Shown here: positions 40,101 to 47,867 of the stretch, one piece after another
How positions within the stretch are numbered: the stretch's first letter is position 1
Layout: every line of letters begins with the position of its first letter
Source: Devosia aurantiaca
GTDB taxonomy: Bacteria > Pseudomonadota > Alphaproteobacteria > Rhizobiales > Devosiaceae
Reading direction: 5' to 3'
DNA: 64,000 nt
NCBI RefSeq assembly: GCF_011058215.1
Contig: NZ_JAALFG010000003.1
Location: 372,001-436,000, forward strand
Program-made: the position numbers and the translations under genes
The notes under the pieces: generated by a model
What the model was told of the DNA's origin: nothing
The model's input: only the letters and a program-made list of their open reading frames with translations
Database searches by the model: none

Positions 40101-40278
40101 ACGTGCCGAGGATGGCAGCGGGCATGTGCTGCGGTTTTCGGAAGCGGCGGGCCGACGTGGAAAGTTCGACCTGCAGCTTCCGGATGCAGGCGTGTGCGTC
40201 AACGGTCTCGAAACGGTTGTCGACGGCATCCCTAACGCTGATATACGCCCCTTCGAGCTTCGCTCGGTACGCTTCTAG
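37195..40278 (+). CDS. Alpha-mannosidase, glycoside hydrolase family 38
   Basis: A 1027-residue GH38 enzyme, the normal bacterial length. The zinc-binding HxD lies in GHAHIDYAWLWP (H266, D268) and the nucleophile Asp in WLPDTFGF (about D378). The C-terminal beta-sandwich is seen in the LRADFDLDI and HDNTSWQKAQFE region. No signal peptide, so it hydrolyses alpha-mannosides inside the cell after uptake. It follows the GntR gene and the peptide-type transporter on the same strand, 47 bp after the regulator. An alpha-mannosylated substrate for this transporter is a reasonable inference. Confidence 0.94.
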   Translation: MRSYRDRQRPIKELQAHLAAWSEELLAWEIRRRYPIGGWQTRSPQGEWRPIEIGGAWDDRIGIHHFRSALLDNARGFDVELRLDFGGEALVRLLDKNGEPIEAFGANPRHPRFQPVPERAFTIYAEVAARSLFGIPQRDPRLHRAELISFYPQVRALQRRIAVLLDATNAVKSPELARALCEAAEIGLARLRLPTATSDVGPRLADTSWANTIWERSFEPTNEPAEIPHQALRSVDDAVATIDGELAVLRQAYPKQGNVLITGHAHIDYAWLWPQPETVRKIHRTFSNVNALLKGQKDFTFLQSSSLFYRHIEEDDPALLAQIQAWAKKGRWEPIGGMLIECDTNMPSAEAFLRQFLLGQQDFVRYFGQPSRTAWLPDTFGFTGAMPQIMRHAGIDALVTIKVTWNETNPLPDNLFIWSGNDGSEVLTHTYDAFDSDGYNMWMTPGALAEVWGKHTTKDLTDTVIATYGWGDGGGGPDPDQIENVPLINLLPQIPTVRHGNIQQHLDALRADLEGTNLPRWSGEMYLEYHRATLTSQGRIKQLNRRSEFALVAAEALESLAQLSGAAAIKTDLSEAWVLTLRNQFHDILPGSSVREVSEQTEAELAGVCRLAEGAAQANLLAIASAQQGAGGRSGLAVANISGSAKTHWQIQSVEPLPEALQPQAIDGGFVVTIDQPLPPLSVSFVEAAAPAGVRVSDRTLENALVRIALDDAGRIASLFDKRSGSEMLRGPGNRLLAYRNDLPRRFDAWDIEPGFELGEEEITALDRMEVTAEGPHLAEITVVRRFGASRIAQKLRLWSNSPRLDIVTDLDWHDRRTYLRADFDLDILANDAQFDQAIGITSRSTHDNTSWQKAQFEACGHRFVSLAETDRGVALLSSDKYGFSAKRNRLTLSLVRGPLYPDMLADEGHQHFTYSILPHDGRWWSEAVQSEADLVTDPLRFVPATADRAYSIQPLSWNGQQLRVHALKRAEDGSGHVLRFSEAAGRRGKFDLQLPDAGVCVNGLETVVDGIPNADIRPFELRSVRF

Positions 40279-40381
40279 GCTTATGCAATTTTTCTAGCTG
40301 ACGCCCTCGAACAATCAGAGGGATAGATCAACGGATGAGTGAGTCCGCTACATTGCGTCTAAGTTTCTGCCAGGCATCGAA

Positions 40382-40414
40382 GCGACAGGAACTTCTTTCG
40401 AAAGAAGTTGTCGC
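40382..40414. other. Long palindromic hairpin
   Basis: The centre AACTTCTTTCGAAAGAAGTT is a perfect 20-bp palindrome, extended by GCGAC/GTCGC after a short bulge. Too symmetrical for chance in a GC-rich genome. It lacks a T tract, so function as terminator, protein site or repeat element is undecided. Confidence 0.55.
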
Positions 40415-40768
40415 GCCCAACTCTCATCTTAGCCTTGAAGATTTTGGCTGGGGAACCTGGATTCCATGTAGGAATAGGACGCCGTTGTAAGTCACTGATT
40501 TTGCTTAAGAAAATTCGACCCGCAGACGCTCGTGTGGAAGGTTGTGTGTAAGACTGTGTGGAAGTTTCCACACAAAGCTCCCACCGTCAACCGCTGCCCT
40601 AAACGCCATCCAGTTCTCAAATTTGCAGCACGCGAAAAGCGCGTCGCCGTTCTTTAAGGCACTATGCCAGCACGCGAGACTCCTCGCTTCGGCATCAGAA
40701 AGCCGCTCTTTTCGCCAGTCGAAGTCACCCCAAACAACGAAACTTGACATTACTCAATGCAGGAATGA

Positions 40769-40785
40769 AAGTGGACAGGCCACTT
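40769..40785 (+). promoter_or_regulatory. FadR-type operator, copy 1
   Basis: AAGTGGACAGGCCACTT, a 17-bp palindrome (AAGTGG-N5-CCACTT), lies 13 bp before the L-rhamnonate dehydratase start. A TTGACA at 40744-40749 fits a -35 box, so the operator would cover the -10/start region. The 17-bp length matches FadR-subfamily sites. Probable regulator: the GntR protein at 47023-47793. Confidence 0.75.
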
Positions 40786-40798
40786 GGAGGCTTGGTCT

Positions 40799-41983
40799 AT
40801 GTCGGGTGCTTTTGTCGTTGCCGCTGTTCGTGCGTACCTTGTCGAAGCGGGGGACACCGGCGGTGACTACCACAGGCGTCAAGAGGGCCACTGGATCTCA
40901 GACACCCTCATTTCGAACCCGATGTCCGGCCACGCAAAGTATCGCGAAAGCCGCACCAGTTGGGGCATCGGGGTTCTTGGCAGTTTGGTAGTTGAGATCG
41001 AGGCGGCTGACGGCACCATTGGCGTCGCCACCGGCATGGGCGGCGAGCCAGCCTGCTTCCTGATCAAGCGGCATTTCGAACGGTTTCTGATCGGCAGCGA
41101 TCCGCGCGATACGGCACGCATCTGGGATCAGATGTTTCGCGCCTCGATGTTTTATGGCCGTAAGGGCCTGACCATGACGGCAATCAGCGTAGTGGACCTG
41201 GCGCTTTGGGACCTATTGGGCAAGCTGCGCGGTGAGCCGGTCTACAAAATGATCGGTGGGGCGGTGCGCGATGAGTTGACACTATACTGCACCGGCCCGG
41301 AGCCGACCGTTTACCAGGAGTTGGGCTTTTTCGGCGGCAAGATCCCGCTGCCCGAAGGTCCGATGGATGGCCCCGCCGGCATGCGCCGCAACGTCGAGCG
41401 TGTCGCCGCAGTGCGTGATGCTGTTGGTCCCGATTTTCCGATCATGATCGACTGCTATATGTCACTCGACGTGCCCTACGCCATCGAACTGGCCGAGAAA
41501 ACGCGCCGCTTCGATGTTTACTGGATCGAAGAAGCGCTCCACCCCGATGATTTCGACGGCCACAAGCTGCTCAAGGCTGCCTGTCCCTGGATGCGCTGGA
41601 CCACGGGCGAGCACGAATATACCCGCTACGGCTTCCGCAATCTGGTGGTCAATCGCGCTGTCGACATCATCCAGCCCGACCTCATGTGGCTAGGCGGGCT
41701 GACCGAACTGATCCGTGTTGCAGCTCTCGCCAATGCTTATGACATCCCCGTCGTGCCACACGGATCAGGTGCCTACAGCTACCATTTCTCGATAACCCAG
41801 CCTCAGGCCATCTTCTGCGAATACATCAATATCAGCCCAGATGGCCGCTCAGTGACGCCGGTTTTCGGCACGATGTTCACCAACGAAGTCATTCCAGAAA
41901 ACGGTCGCATAACCCTAAGCGATGAGCCCGGTTTCGGTCTCGAGCTGGATCGCGACGCAACCCATCTCGTGCAGTTCGACTAG
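40799..41983 (+). CDS. rhmD: L-rhamnonate dehydratase (enolase superfamily)
   Basis: A 394-residue enolase-superfamily dehydratase. HWISDTLISNPMSGH and YRESRTSWGIGVLGSLVVE closely follow the RhmD N-terminal signature. Metal ligands are Asp in MIDCYM, Glu in WIEEAL and Glu in TTGEHE, and the catalytic His is in VVPHGSGAYSYHF. It removes water from L-rhamnonate to give 2-keto-3-deoxy-L-rhamnonate; relatives also accept L-lyxonate or L-mannonate. The start at 40799 follows TTGGAGG. First gene of the operon with the TRAP transporter, directly under operator copy 1. Confidence 0.9.
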   Translation: MSGAFVVAAVRAYLVEAGDTGGDYHRRQEGHWISDTLISNPMSGHAKYRESRTSWGIGVLGSLVVEIEAADGTIGVATGMGGEPACFLIKRHFERFLIGSDPRDTARIWDQMFRASMFYGRKGLTMTAISVVDLALWDLLGKLRGEPVYKMIGGAVRDELTLYCTGPEPTVYQELGFFGGKIPLPEGPMDGPAGMRRNVERVAAVRDAVGPDFPIMIDCYMSLDVPYAIELAEKTRRFDVYWIEEALHPDDFDGHKLLKAACPWMRWTTGEHEYTRYGFRNLVVNRAVDIIQPDLMWLGGLTELIRVAALANAYDIPVVPHGSGAYSYHFSITQPQAIFCEYINISPDGRSVTPVFGTMFTNEVIPENGRITLSDEPGFGLELDRDATHLVQFD

Positions 41984-42028
41984 AGCTGGCCTGCACGAAA
42001 TATCGCCATGTTTAAAGGGAGGAACCAA

Positions 42029-43039
42029 ATGAACACCTTTTCACGCCGCACATTCATCAAGGCCGGCGCAGCCGGGATTGCAGGCATGACCATGCTTGGC
42101 ATGCCCCATATCGCCCGTGCCCAGGGCCGCACCCTTCGCTTGTCGCACCATCTGGCGCCCGACCATCTGGTCGACGTCGCCTCCAAGCGCTTCGGTGCGC
42201 TGGTTGCTGAAAAGACCGGCGGCGCGCTGTCAGTGGAAGTGTTTCCAGCAGGCCAGCTCGCTGGCTTGCGCCAGGGGGCGGAAGCCGCCCAGATCGGCAC
42301 TGTCGATTTCGTCTGGACCGATTTCGGTACGCTCGCCAACTGGATCAAGCCGATGGGCTTTATCAGCCTGCCATTCCTGTTCCGCGACGAAGCTCATGCG
42401 CTCGCCGTGTTCAAGAGCGAGATTGGCGCGGACTTGGGCACCGAGATGCGCGACACGCTAAGCCTTGAAGCGCTTGGCTATGGCATCGCCGGCTTCCGCG
42501 TCATGGCCACGCGCGAGCGCGCCATCAACGAGCCGGCCGATCTGGCCGGCTTAAAGGTGCGCGTTCCCGAAGTCCCAGTCTATATCTCGGCCTTCAACAA
42601 GCTCGGCGCCAATCCGACACCAATGGCCTGGGGCGAAGTCTATACCGCGCTGCAGACCGGCGTCATCGACGGGGTCGAAAACCCCTCCGAAGGTCTGTTC
42701 GTGGGCAAGATCCAGGAAGTAACCGGCCACGCCTCGCGCACCAACCACATCATGACGGACGTGAACCTGGTTGCCAGCGCCATGGCAATGGATGGACTGA
42801 GCGCCGAAGAGCAGGCGGCCGTGCGCGAAGCAGCGACGATCGCTGTCGACGAGTTCAATACGGGCTCCATCGAAAATGGCGGCAAGTTCTGGGATGAGCT
42901 TGCAGCTGCGCTTCAAGCCAATGCCGAACCCGACCGCGACGCTTTCCGCGAAGCGCTTGTGCCGGTCTGGGAAGAAATGGACGCCGCTGCCGATGGTGAC
43001 ATGCGCGCCTGGATCGACCGCGTCCAGGCGGTCAGCTAA
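42029..43039 (+). CDS. dctP: TRAP transporter substrate-binding protein (DctP family)
   Basis: A 336-residue periplasmic binding protein of a tripartite ATP-independent transporter. It carries a twin-arginine signal (SRRTFIKAGAAG) with cleavage near ARAQ. DctP markers include PAGQLAGLRQGAEA, the ligand Arg region GFRVMATRERAI and LKVRVPEVP. AGGGAGG lies seven bases before 42029. TRAP ligands are carboxylates; next to rhamnonate dehydratase a sugar acid is likely. The DctQ and DctM genes follow after a strong hairpin. Confidence 0.92.
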   Translation: MNTFSRRTFIKAGAAGIAGMTMLGMPHIARAQGRTLRLSHHLAPDHLVDVASKRFGALVAEKTGGALSVEVFPAGQLAGLRQGAEAAQIGTVDFVWTDFGTLANWIKPMGFISLPFLFRDEAHALAVFKSEIGADLGTEMRDTLSLEALGYGIAGFRVMATRERAINEPADLAGLKVRVPEVPVYISAFNKLGANPTPMAWGEVYTALQTGVIDGVENPSEGLFVGKIQEVTGHASRTNHIMTDVNLVASAMAMDGLSAEEQAAVREAATIAVDEFNTGSIENGGKFWDELAAALQANAEPDRDAFREALVPVWEEMDAAADGDMRAWIDRVQAVS

Positions 43040-43050
43040 CTCCCAACGCC

Positions 43051-43072
43051 TCCCGGCGCCCAGGCGCCGGGA
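43051..43072 (+). other. Intercistronic hairpin after the binding-protein gene
   Basis: TCCCGGCGCC-CA-GGCGCCGGGA is a perfect 10-bp inverted repeat between dctP and dctQ, with no U tract. Placement right after the binding-protein gene suggests stabilisation of the dctP message. Confidence 0.65.
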
Positions 43073-43103
43073 TCAGCACCGACTTCATGCAAGGGAGCCC
43101 CGC

Positions 43104-43645
43104 ATGACATTTGAACCGACTCCAATTCTTCCCAAGGTTGAGCGGCGCATGGTCGGCCTCAGCCTACCCGTGGTGGGGCTGCGCCTGTTCGTGGAATTGG
43201 TGTGCGCGCTGGGCGTTGCCGGCTATTCGATCCTGATCTGTGTCCAGGTGTTTTTTCGGTACTTCCTCAATTCTTCGCTGACCTGGTCCGAAGAGCTGGT
43301 GCAGTTCATGCTGCTCTGGACCGTTATGCTCGGCTCTGCCGTCGCCACCGATCGCGGACTTCACATCACGCTCAACCCACTCGACAATCATGTGGGGGAT
43401 CGTGGCCGTCGTGTGCTATCGCGCGTGTCCTTGGCCGGTACGATCGTATTTTGCGGATATCTTGCCTGGTATGGATTGCAGCTGGTGCTCCGGACCACGC
43501 GCATGACCTCACCCGCCGCCGATATCCCCATGTGGGCCGTCTATAGCGCCATGCCCGTCGGCGCGGTGCTCATCGCCTTTTTGCACTCGTGCACTTTATC
43601 GACGGCACCGACCTCCGTCTCGATCCCATGGACGATAGGAGCTGA
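43104..43645 (+). pseudogene. dctQ: TRAP transporter small membrane subunit (DctQ family), frameshifted near C-terminus
   Basis: A 180-residue protein with four membrane helices after repair. Family markers are VFFRYFLNSSLTWSEELVQFMLLWTVMLGS and the periplasmic/cytosolic RGLHITLNPL. One T is missing from the run at 43578-43582; restoring it gives IAFFALVHFIDGTDLRLDPMDDRS and a stop just before dctM. The break lies in the last helix, so the unrepaired product would have an altered tail. It joins DctM as the scaffold of the TRAP membrane unit. Confidence 0.88.
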
Positions 43646-43650
43646 CGCCG

Positions 43651-44925
43651 ATGATGATCGCTACGCTTCTTATCACCTTCACGCTGTTTCTGGTTCTGGG
43701 CATTCCTATTGCCTTCGCTATGGGCCTTTCCGGCGTCATTGCGCTCGCGGCCGCCAGCGATATTTCGCTGCTCGTCCTGCCGCAGCGCATGTTTTCTTCG
43801 CTCGACAGTTTTACGCTACTCGCCGTGCCGCTTTTCGTGTTGGCCGGCGAACTGATGAGCCAGGGCGGCATTACCGAGCGGATCGTGGCGTTCAGCCGCG
43901 CCGGTGTCGGCCATCTCAAGGGTGGCCTCGCCCAGGCCAGCGTCGTCTCCAACATGTTCATGTCGGCGCTGTCCGGCTCAGCCGTCGCCGATCTGGTGGC
44001 GGTGGGCAGCATCATGTTGCCCTCGATGGAAAAGGAGGGCTACCGCAAGGATTATTCAGTCGCTGTGCTGTCGAGCGCCGCCTTGCTCGGTCCTATCCTT
44101 CCGCCCAGCATCGTTGCCGTCATCTATGGCTCACTGACTGGTGTCTCGATCGGCAAGCTGTTTGTGGCCGGCATTATTCCGGGTATTATCGCCGGCCTTG
44201 GCATCATGGTGCTTGCCCGCGTATTGGCTGACAAAGCGGGCGCCAAGCCACAACCCAAGGCCTCTCCTGCCGAAGTCCGAAAGGCCGGGATAAAGGCCGC
44301 ACCGGCATTGATGGTCCCAGTGATCATCCTTGGCGGTATTCTAGGCGGCGTCTTCACACCCACCGAAGCCGGCGCCATCGCTGCGCTCTATGCCCTGATC
44401 TATGGCGTGGTTGGCCGGCGCTTGTCTGCAGGCGGCACCTACACCCTGCTGCAATCGGCCTCGCTCACAACGGCAACGGCGTTGATCACCCTCGGAGGCG
44501 CCTCGGTGTTCAGCTACGTGCTGATCAGCGGCGGCTTTGCCCAGGCAACGCTGTCTACCCTGTTAAGCCTGACCGACGATCCAAACATGGCGATGTTTCT
44601 GATCATGGTGGGCCTCTTCATCCTTGGCCTGCCCATGGAGCCAATTCCGGCCCTGATCATGATCGTCCCCGTGATCAGCCCGGCTCTGGCCCATTACGGG
44701 ATCGACGAAATCCAATTCGGCATGTCCGCAATCATGATGTTGGTGCTCGGCTCACTGACGCCTCCTATAGGCGTGCTGGCGATGATCGCAGCCCGAATGG
44801 CGAATCTGGAATACGGCAAGTCCATCGCGATGCTGGTGCCCTTCATGGCGTGGTGGCTCGTCGTAACATTCCTTGTGGCCTATATTCCGGCGCTGTCGCT
44901 GTGGCTGCCGTCTTTGATGGATTGA
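43651..44925 (+). CDS. dctM: TRAP transporter large permease (DctM family)
   Basis: A 424-residue, roughly twelve-helix permease. LVLGIPIAFAMGLSGVIAL, the substrate-site SNMFMSALSGSAVADL and LPPSIVAVIYG are DctM signatures. It uses ion gradients to import the ligand delivered by DctP. It starts five bases after dctQ and ends three bases before the next gene. Confidence 0.93.
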   Translation: MMIATLLITFTLFLVLGIPIAFAMGLSGVIALAAASDISLLVLPQRMFSSLDSFTLLAVPLFVLAGELMSQGGITERIVAFSRAGVGHLKGGLAQASVVSNMFMSALSGSAVADLVAVGSIMLPSMEKEGYRKDYSVAVLSSAALLGPILPPSIVAVIYGSLTGVSIGKLFVAGIIPGIIAGLGIMVLARVLADKAGAKPQPKASPAEVRKAGIKAAPALMVPVIILGGILGGVFTPTEAGAIAALYALIYGVVGRRLSAGGTYTLLQSASLTTATALITLGGASVFSYVLISGGFAQATLSTLLSLTDDPNMAMFLIMVGLFILGLPMEPIPALIMIVPVISPALAHYGIDEIQFGMSAIMMLVLGSLTPPIGVLAMIAARMANLEYGKSIAMLVPFMAWWLVVTFLVAYIPALSLWLPSLMD

Positions 44926-44928
44926 GTA

Positions 44929-45825
44929 ATGCAATCCGCATCCTCAGGCATCTTTCCCATGCTCTATGCCTTCTTCAGAGAGGATGGCCGTCTCAACGAG
45001 AGGGCCATCCGCCTGCAGGTGCAGGCGGCAATGGCTCACGGCGCGCATGGTCTCGCTGCGCTGGGACTGGGTACCGAGGTTGGCAAGCTTTCGGCCAAAG
45101 AGCGCATTGATCTGTTAGGCTGGGCATCCGACGAACTGGGCGGCCAGCTGCCGCTGGTGGTGACCATAGTGGAGCCCGATGTTCCCACTGCAATCGCTGC
45201 CGTCGAACGCGCCCGATCGGCGGGAGCGAGTTGGGTCATCCTGCAGCCGCCACCCGGCGCCGTGCTGGACGAGCGTCAGCAGATCGCCTTCTACGGCACG
45301 GTTGCCGACAATGTCGGTCTGCCGGTCGCCATCCAGAACGCCCCAGAATATCTGCCGACCAGCCTTGAGCTCGATGGCATCCTCCGCCTCAATGAAGCCC
45401 ATCCCAATGTGCGGATGATCAAGGCCGAGGGTTCGGCGCTTTATGTGCACCAACTGATCCAAGCCGCCGCCGGCGGCCAGCTTGCGGTCTTCAACGGCAG
45501 GGGCGGGCTCGAACTGACGGACAATCTTCGAGCGGGCTGCGCCGGCGTGATCCCGGGCATGGACAGTTTCGATGTGCAGGCGCGCATATTTAGCCTGATG
45601 CAGACGGGCGACACCGAGGAAGCCGAGCGGGTTTATCGCTCGTTGCTGCCGCTCATCGTCTTCATCATGCAGAACCTTTCGACCTTCATCTGCTACGGCA
45701 AACGCGTCGCTGCCAGGCGGCTGGGTCTTGGCCCAGTATATGACCGGCAGCCGGCACTCCCGCCCGACCCTTTTGGCCTTGCCATCGCCGATCGGTTGTC
45801 GGCGGACCTGCCACCCTATTTTTGA
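44929..45825 (+). CDS. DapA-family aldolase/lyase
   Basis: A 298-residue member of the dihydrodipicolinate synthase/N-acetylneuraminate lyase family. The Schiff-base Lys lies in VRMIKAEGSA, and ALGLGTEVGKLS replaces the GTTGE motif. The usual Tyr position reads IQNAPEYLPT. Coupled to the TRAP genes and an enolase-superfamily dehydratase, it could cleave a 2-keto-3-deoxy sugar acid to pyruvate and an aldehyde, or dehydrate it further. Which of these holds cannot be seen from sequence. Confidence 0.87.
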   Translation: MQSASSGIFPMLYAFFREDGRLNERAIRLQVQAAMAHGAHGLAALGLGTEVGKLSAKERIDLLGWASDELGGQLPLVVTIVEPDVPTAIAAVERARSAGASWVILQPPPGAVLDERQQIAFYGTVADNVGLPVAIQNAPEYLPTSLELDGILRLNEAHPNVRMIKAEGSALYVHQLIQAAAGGQLAVFNGRGGLELTDNLRAGCAGVIPGMDSFDVQARIFSLMQTGDTEEAERVYRSLLPLIVFIMQNLSTFICYGKRVAARRLGLGPVYDRQPALPPDPFGLAIADRLSADLPPYF

Positions 45826-45837
45826 TCGGAGCCGAGC

Positions 45838-47007
45838 ATGAAGATCACGAAGGTTTCAGCGCGGGTTTACGAGTGGACAGGCCCGGTCGTGCCCATTCAC
45901 GCCAATTTCTGCACCACAGCGGGTGACATCCTCACCCGCACACCAAGCTCGATCGGCGCTTATAGTTTTCTCGGCTGGCTCGTGGTGGAGATCGAGACCG
46001 ATACCGGCCTCTTCGGCATCGGCAATGCCGCGCTGTCGCCCCATGTCACCAAGGCCGTCATCGACCATCATCTGGCGCCCATCCTGATCGGCGAAAACCC
46101 GCTCGATATCGCCTATTTGTGGGAACGCATGTATCGGCAAACCATGCCTTTCGGGCGCAAGGGCTCGGGCATGGCGGCCATTTCGGCGATCGATCTGGCG
46201 CTTTGGGACATTCTGGGCAAACAAGCCAACCTGCCGGTTTTTCGCCTGCTCGGCGGTGCGCTCCGCGACAAAATCCCCGTCTATGCCAGCCGTCTCTATG
46301 CGCAGCCGCTCGATACCCTCGCCGCCGAGGCGGACGCATATCGCCAACAGGGCTTTTCGATGATGAAGCTGCGCTTCGGCTGGGGCCCCAAGGATGGGCT
46401 GGAAGGCATTAAGCGCAATCTCGATCTGGTTCGGACGGTTCGCGAAACGGTCGGTGACAGTGTCGAGATCATGGCCGATGCCTATATGGGCTGGACGCTC
46501 GATTACGCCAAGCGGATGCTGCCGCTGCTCGCGCCATACAACTTGCGCTGGCTCGAAGAGCCGCTAATCGCCGACGATGTCACCGGTTATGCCGAACTGC
46601 GCGCCCTAAACATCATCCCAATCAGCGGGGGCGAACACGAGTTCACCCTGCGCGGCTTCCGCGACGTGATCGAACATCACGCTATGGACATCATTCAATT
46701 CGATATCAACCGCGTCGGCGGCATCAGCCAGGCGCAAAAGATCGTGGCGCTTGCCGAAGCGTTCAACATCGCCGTCATTCCCCATGCCGGGCAGATGCAC
46801 AATTATCACGTGGTCATGGCCAACATCGCCTGTCCCATGGCCGAATATTTCCCCAAAGTACCGGTAGAAGTGGGAAATGAGCTTTTCTGGTATATTTTTG
46901 ATGGCGAACCGGTAGCCGAAAATGGCTATGTCAGCTTGCCGGAAAACAGGTCGGGACTTGGGTTGACCATCAAGCCCGACTTAGCTTCGCAATTCCGCAT
47001 TACCTAA
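45838..47007 (+). CDS. Enolase-superfamily sugar-acid dehydratase
   Basis: A 389-residue mandelate-racemase-subgroup protein. Metal ligands are Asp in IMADAYMG, Glu in WLEEPL and Glu in SGGEHEF; MMKLRFGWGP takes the KxR position and VIPHAGQMHNYHV the catalytic His region. It resembles the rhamnonate dehydratase branch but is clearly distinct from the protein at 40799-41983, so it may dehydrate another sugar acid imported by the same TRAP system. It starts 12 bases after the aldolase stop. Confidence 0.88.
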   Translation: MKITKVSARVYEWTGPVVPIHANFCTTAGDILTRTPSSIGAYSFLGWLVVEIETDTGLFGIGNAALSPHVTKAVIDHHLAPILIGENPLDIAYLWERMYRQTMPFGRKGSGMAAISAIDLALWDILGKQANLPVFRLLGGALRDKIPVYASRLYAQPLDTLAAEADAYRQQGFSMMKLRFGWGPKDGLEGIKRNLDLVRTVRETVGDSVEIMADAYMGWTLDYAKRMLPLLAPYNLRWLEEPLIADDVTGYAELRALNIIPISGGEHEFTLRGFRDVIEHHAMDIIQFDINRVGGISQAQKIVALAEAFNIAVIPHAGQMHNYHVVMANIACPMAEYFPKVPVEVGNELFWYIFDGEPVAENGYVSLPENRSGLGLTIKPDLASQFRIT

Positions 47008-47022
47008 TTTCCAGGGGCCGAA

Positions 47023-47793
47023 ATGGCACGGGCAAAACAGTCGACGTTAAAGGCCGCAGGCGCATCGGGGGATGATGTAGAGCCCGGCGTGCGGCTCAAC
47101 ATCGAACCAATCTTGCGCGAAGGAGCGTCCGAAAAAGTCGTTCACCGCCTCCTTGCCCTGGTCAAGACTGGGGATCTCAAGCCCGGCGATCGCTTGCCCA
47201 GCGAGCGCGATCTGGCCGAAATGTTTCAGGTTAGCCGCCCTACAATGCGAGAGTCGATCCGTGCCCTCGCGGTCCTGGGCGTGGTCAATCCGCGCCATGG
47301 CGGTGGAATCTTTGTGTCAGCACTCGAAGCCGCTGACCTTCTGGGGCCGCTGTCGTTTTTCCTGACCCTCAAAGAAGTAGAGGTCGATGGACTCTATCAG
47401 GCCCGCGCGGTGATCGAAGGCGAGATCGCCGCCTTGGCCGCCGTGCTCGCCAAGCCCGAAGACATCGACCGGCTCGAGGCCCTGATCGAGGACCAGAAAA
47501 ACACTATAAACCGGCCCGCCGAATATCGTCTTGTCGACACCGAGTTTCACCGGCTGCTGTCGGAATTGAGCGGCAACCCGTTCCTCGCGCGCGCAGCGAC
47601 CAGCATGAACGTGCTGGGCATGGAGTTTCGCAAGACCGCGTCGGAAAGCGAGACGGTAATCGCCGGCAGTATCGAAGATCACCAGCACATCTGCACGGCC
47701 ATGCGCGCCAAAAACGCCGAAGCCGCGCGCAAGGCGATGCAGGCTCATATGGCCAACGTGCTCAAGACCACCAAGGCGACGCGTTCAACCTAA
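47023..47793 (+). CDS. GntR-family (FadR-type) regulator of the sugar-acid island
   Basis: A 256-residue regulator: winged helix (RLPSERDLAEMFQVSRPTMRESIRAL) and FCD domain with DTEFHRLLSEL and EDHQHICTAM supplying metal/ligand residues. It is encoded at the end of the rhmD-TRAP operon. Four copies of a 17-bp palindrome AAGTGG-N5-CCACTT occur before units of this island and nowhere else that I noticed; length and symmetry suit a FadR-type dimer, so this protein is the likely binder. A sugar-acid intermediate would be the natural inducer. Confidence 0.9.
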   Translation: MARAKQSTLKAAGASGDDVEPGVRLNIEPILREGASEKVVHRLLALVKTGDLKPGDRLPSERDLAEMFQVSRPTMRESIRALAVLGVVNPRHGGGIFVSALEAADLLGPLSFFLTLKEVEVDGLYQARAVIEGEIAALAAVLAKPEDIDRLEALIEDQKNTINRPAEYRLVDTEFHRLLSELSGNPFLARAATSMNVLGMEFRKTASESETVIAGSIEDHQHICTAMRAKNAEAARKAMQAHMANVLKTTKATRST

Positions 47794-47817
47794 ATCGCGC
47801 TTGACGCACTCCCCGTG

Positions 47818-47850
47818 GTGGCCTAGCCATTAAGTGGCTAGGCCACTTTA
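47818..47850 (+). terminator. Hairpin after the GntR gene, overlapping operator copy 2
   Basis: GTGGCCTAGCCA-TTAAG-TGGCTAGGCCAC is a perfect 12-bp stem with a five-base loop, followed by TTTA. It may end or attenuate transcription from the regulator operon. Its right arm is also part of operator copy 2, so DNA and RNA signals are superimposed. Confidence 0.55.
47832..47848 (+). promoter_or_regulatory. FadR-type operator, copy 2
   Basis: AAGTGGCTAGGCCACTT, palindromic with a three-base centre, matches copies 1, 3 and 4 in both arms and lies 20 bp before the 2-hydroxyacid dehydrogenase start. Confidence 0.7.
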
Positions 47851-47867
47851 CATGGAGGAGACCTGTC

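Larger units (their letters stand above)
40279..40798. other. 520-bp intergenic region with palindromes
   Basis: Separates the mannosidase operon from the deoxysugar island and is visibly less GC-rich. It holds a long hairpin at 40382-40414, the 18-bp palindrome GTGTGGAA-GT-TTCCACAC at 40556-40573 and an operator at 40769-40785. An 81-codon minus-strand frame (40505-40750) has an ATG but no clear ribosome site and no recognisable family, so I do not call it. Confidence 0.5.

Noticed and set aside
40505..40750. 81-codon minus-strand frame in the 520-bp spacer
   Set aside because: Plausible residues but no ribosome site, no family resemblance, and a start near the promoter of the opposite gene.
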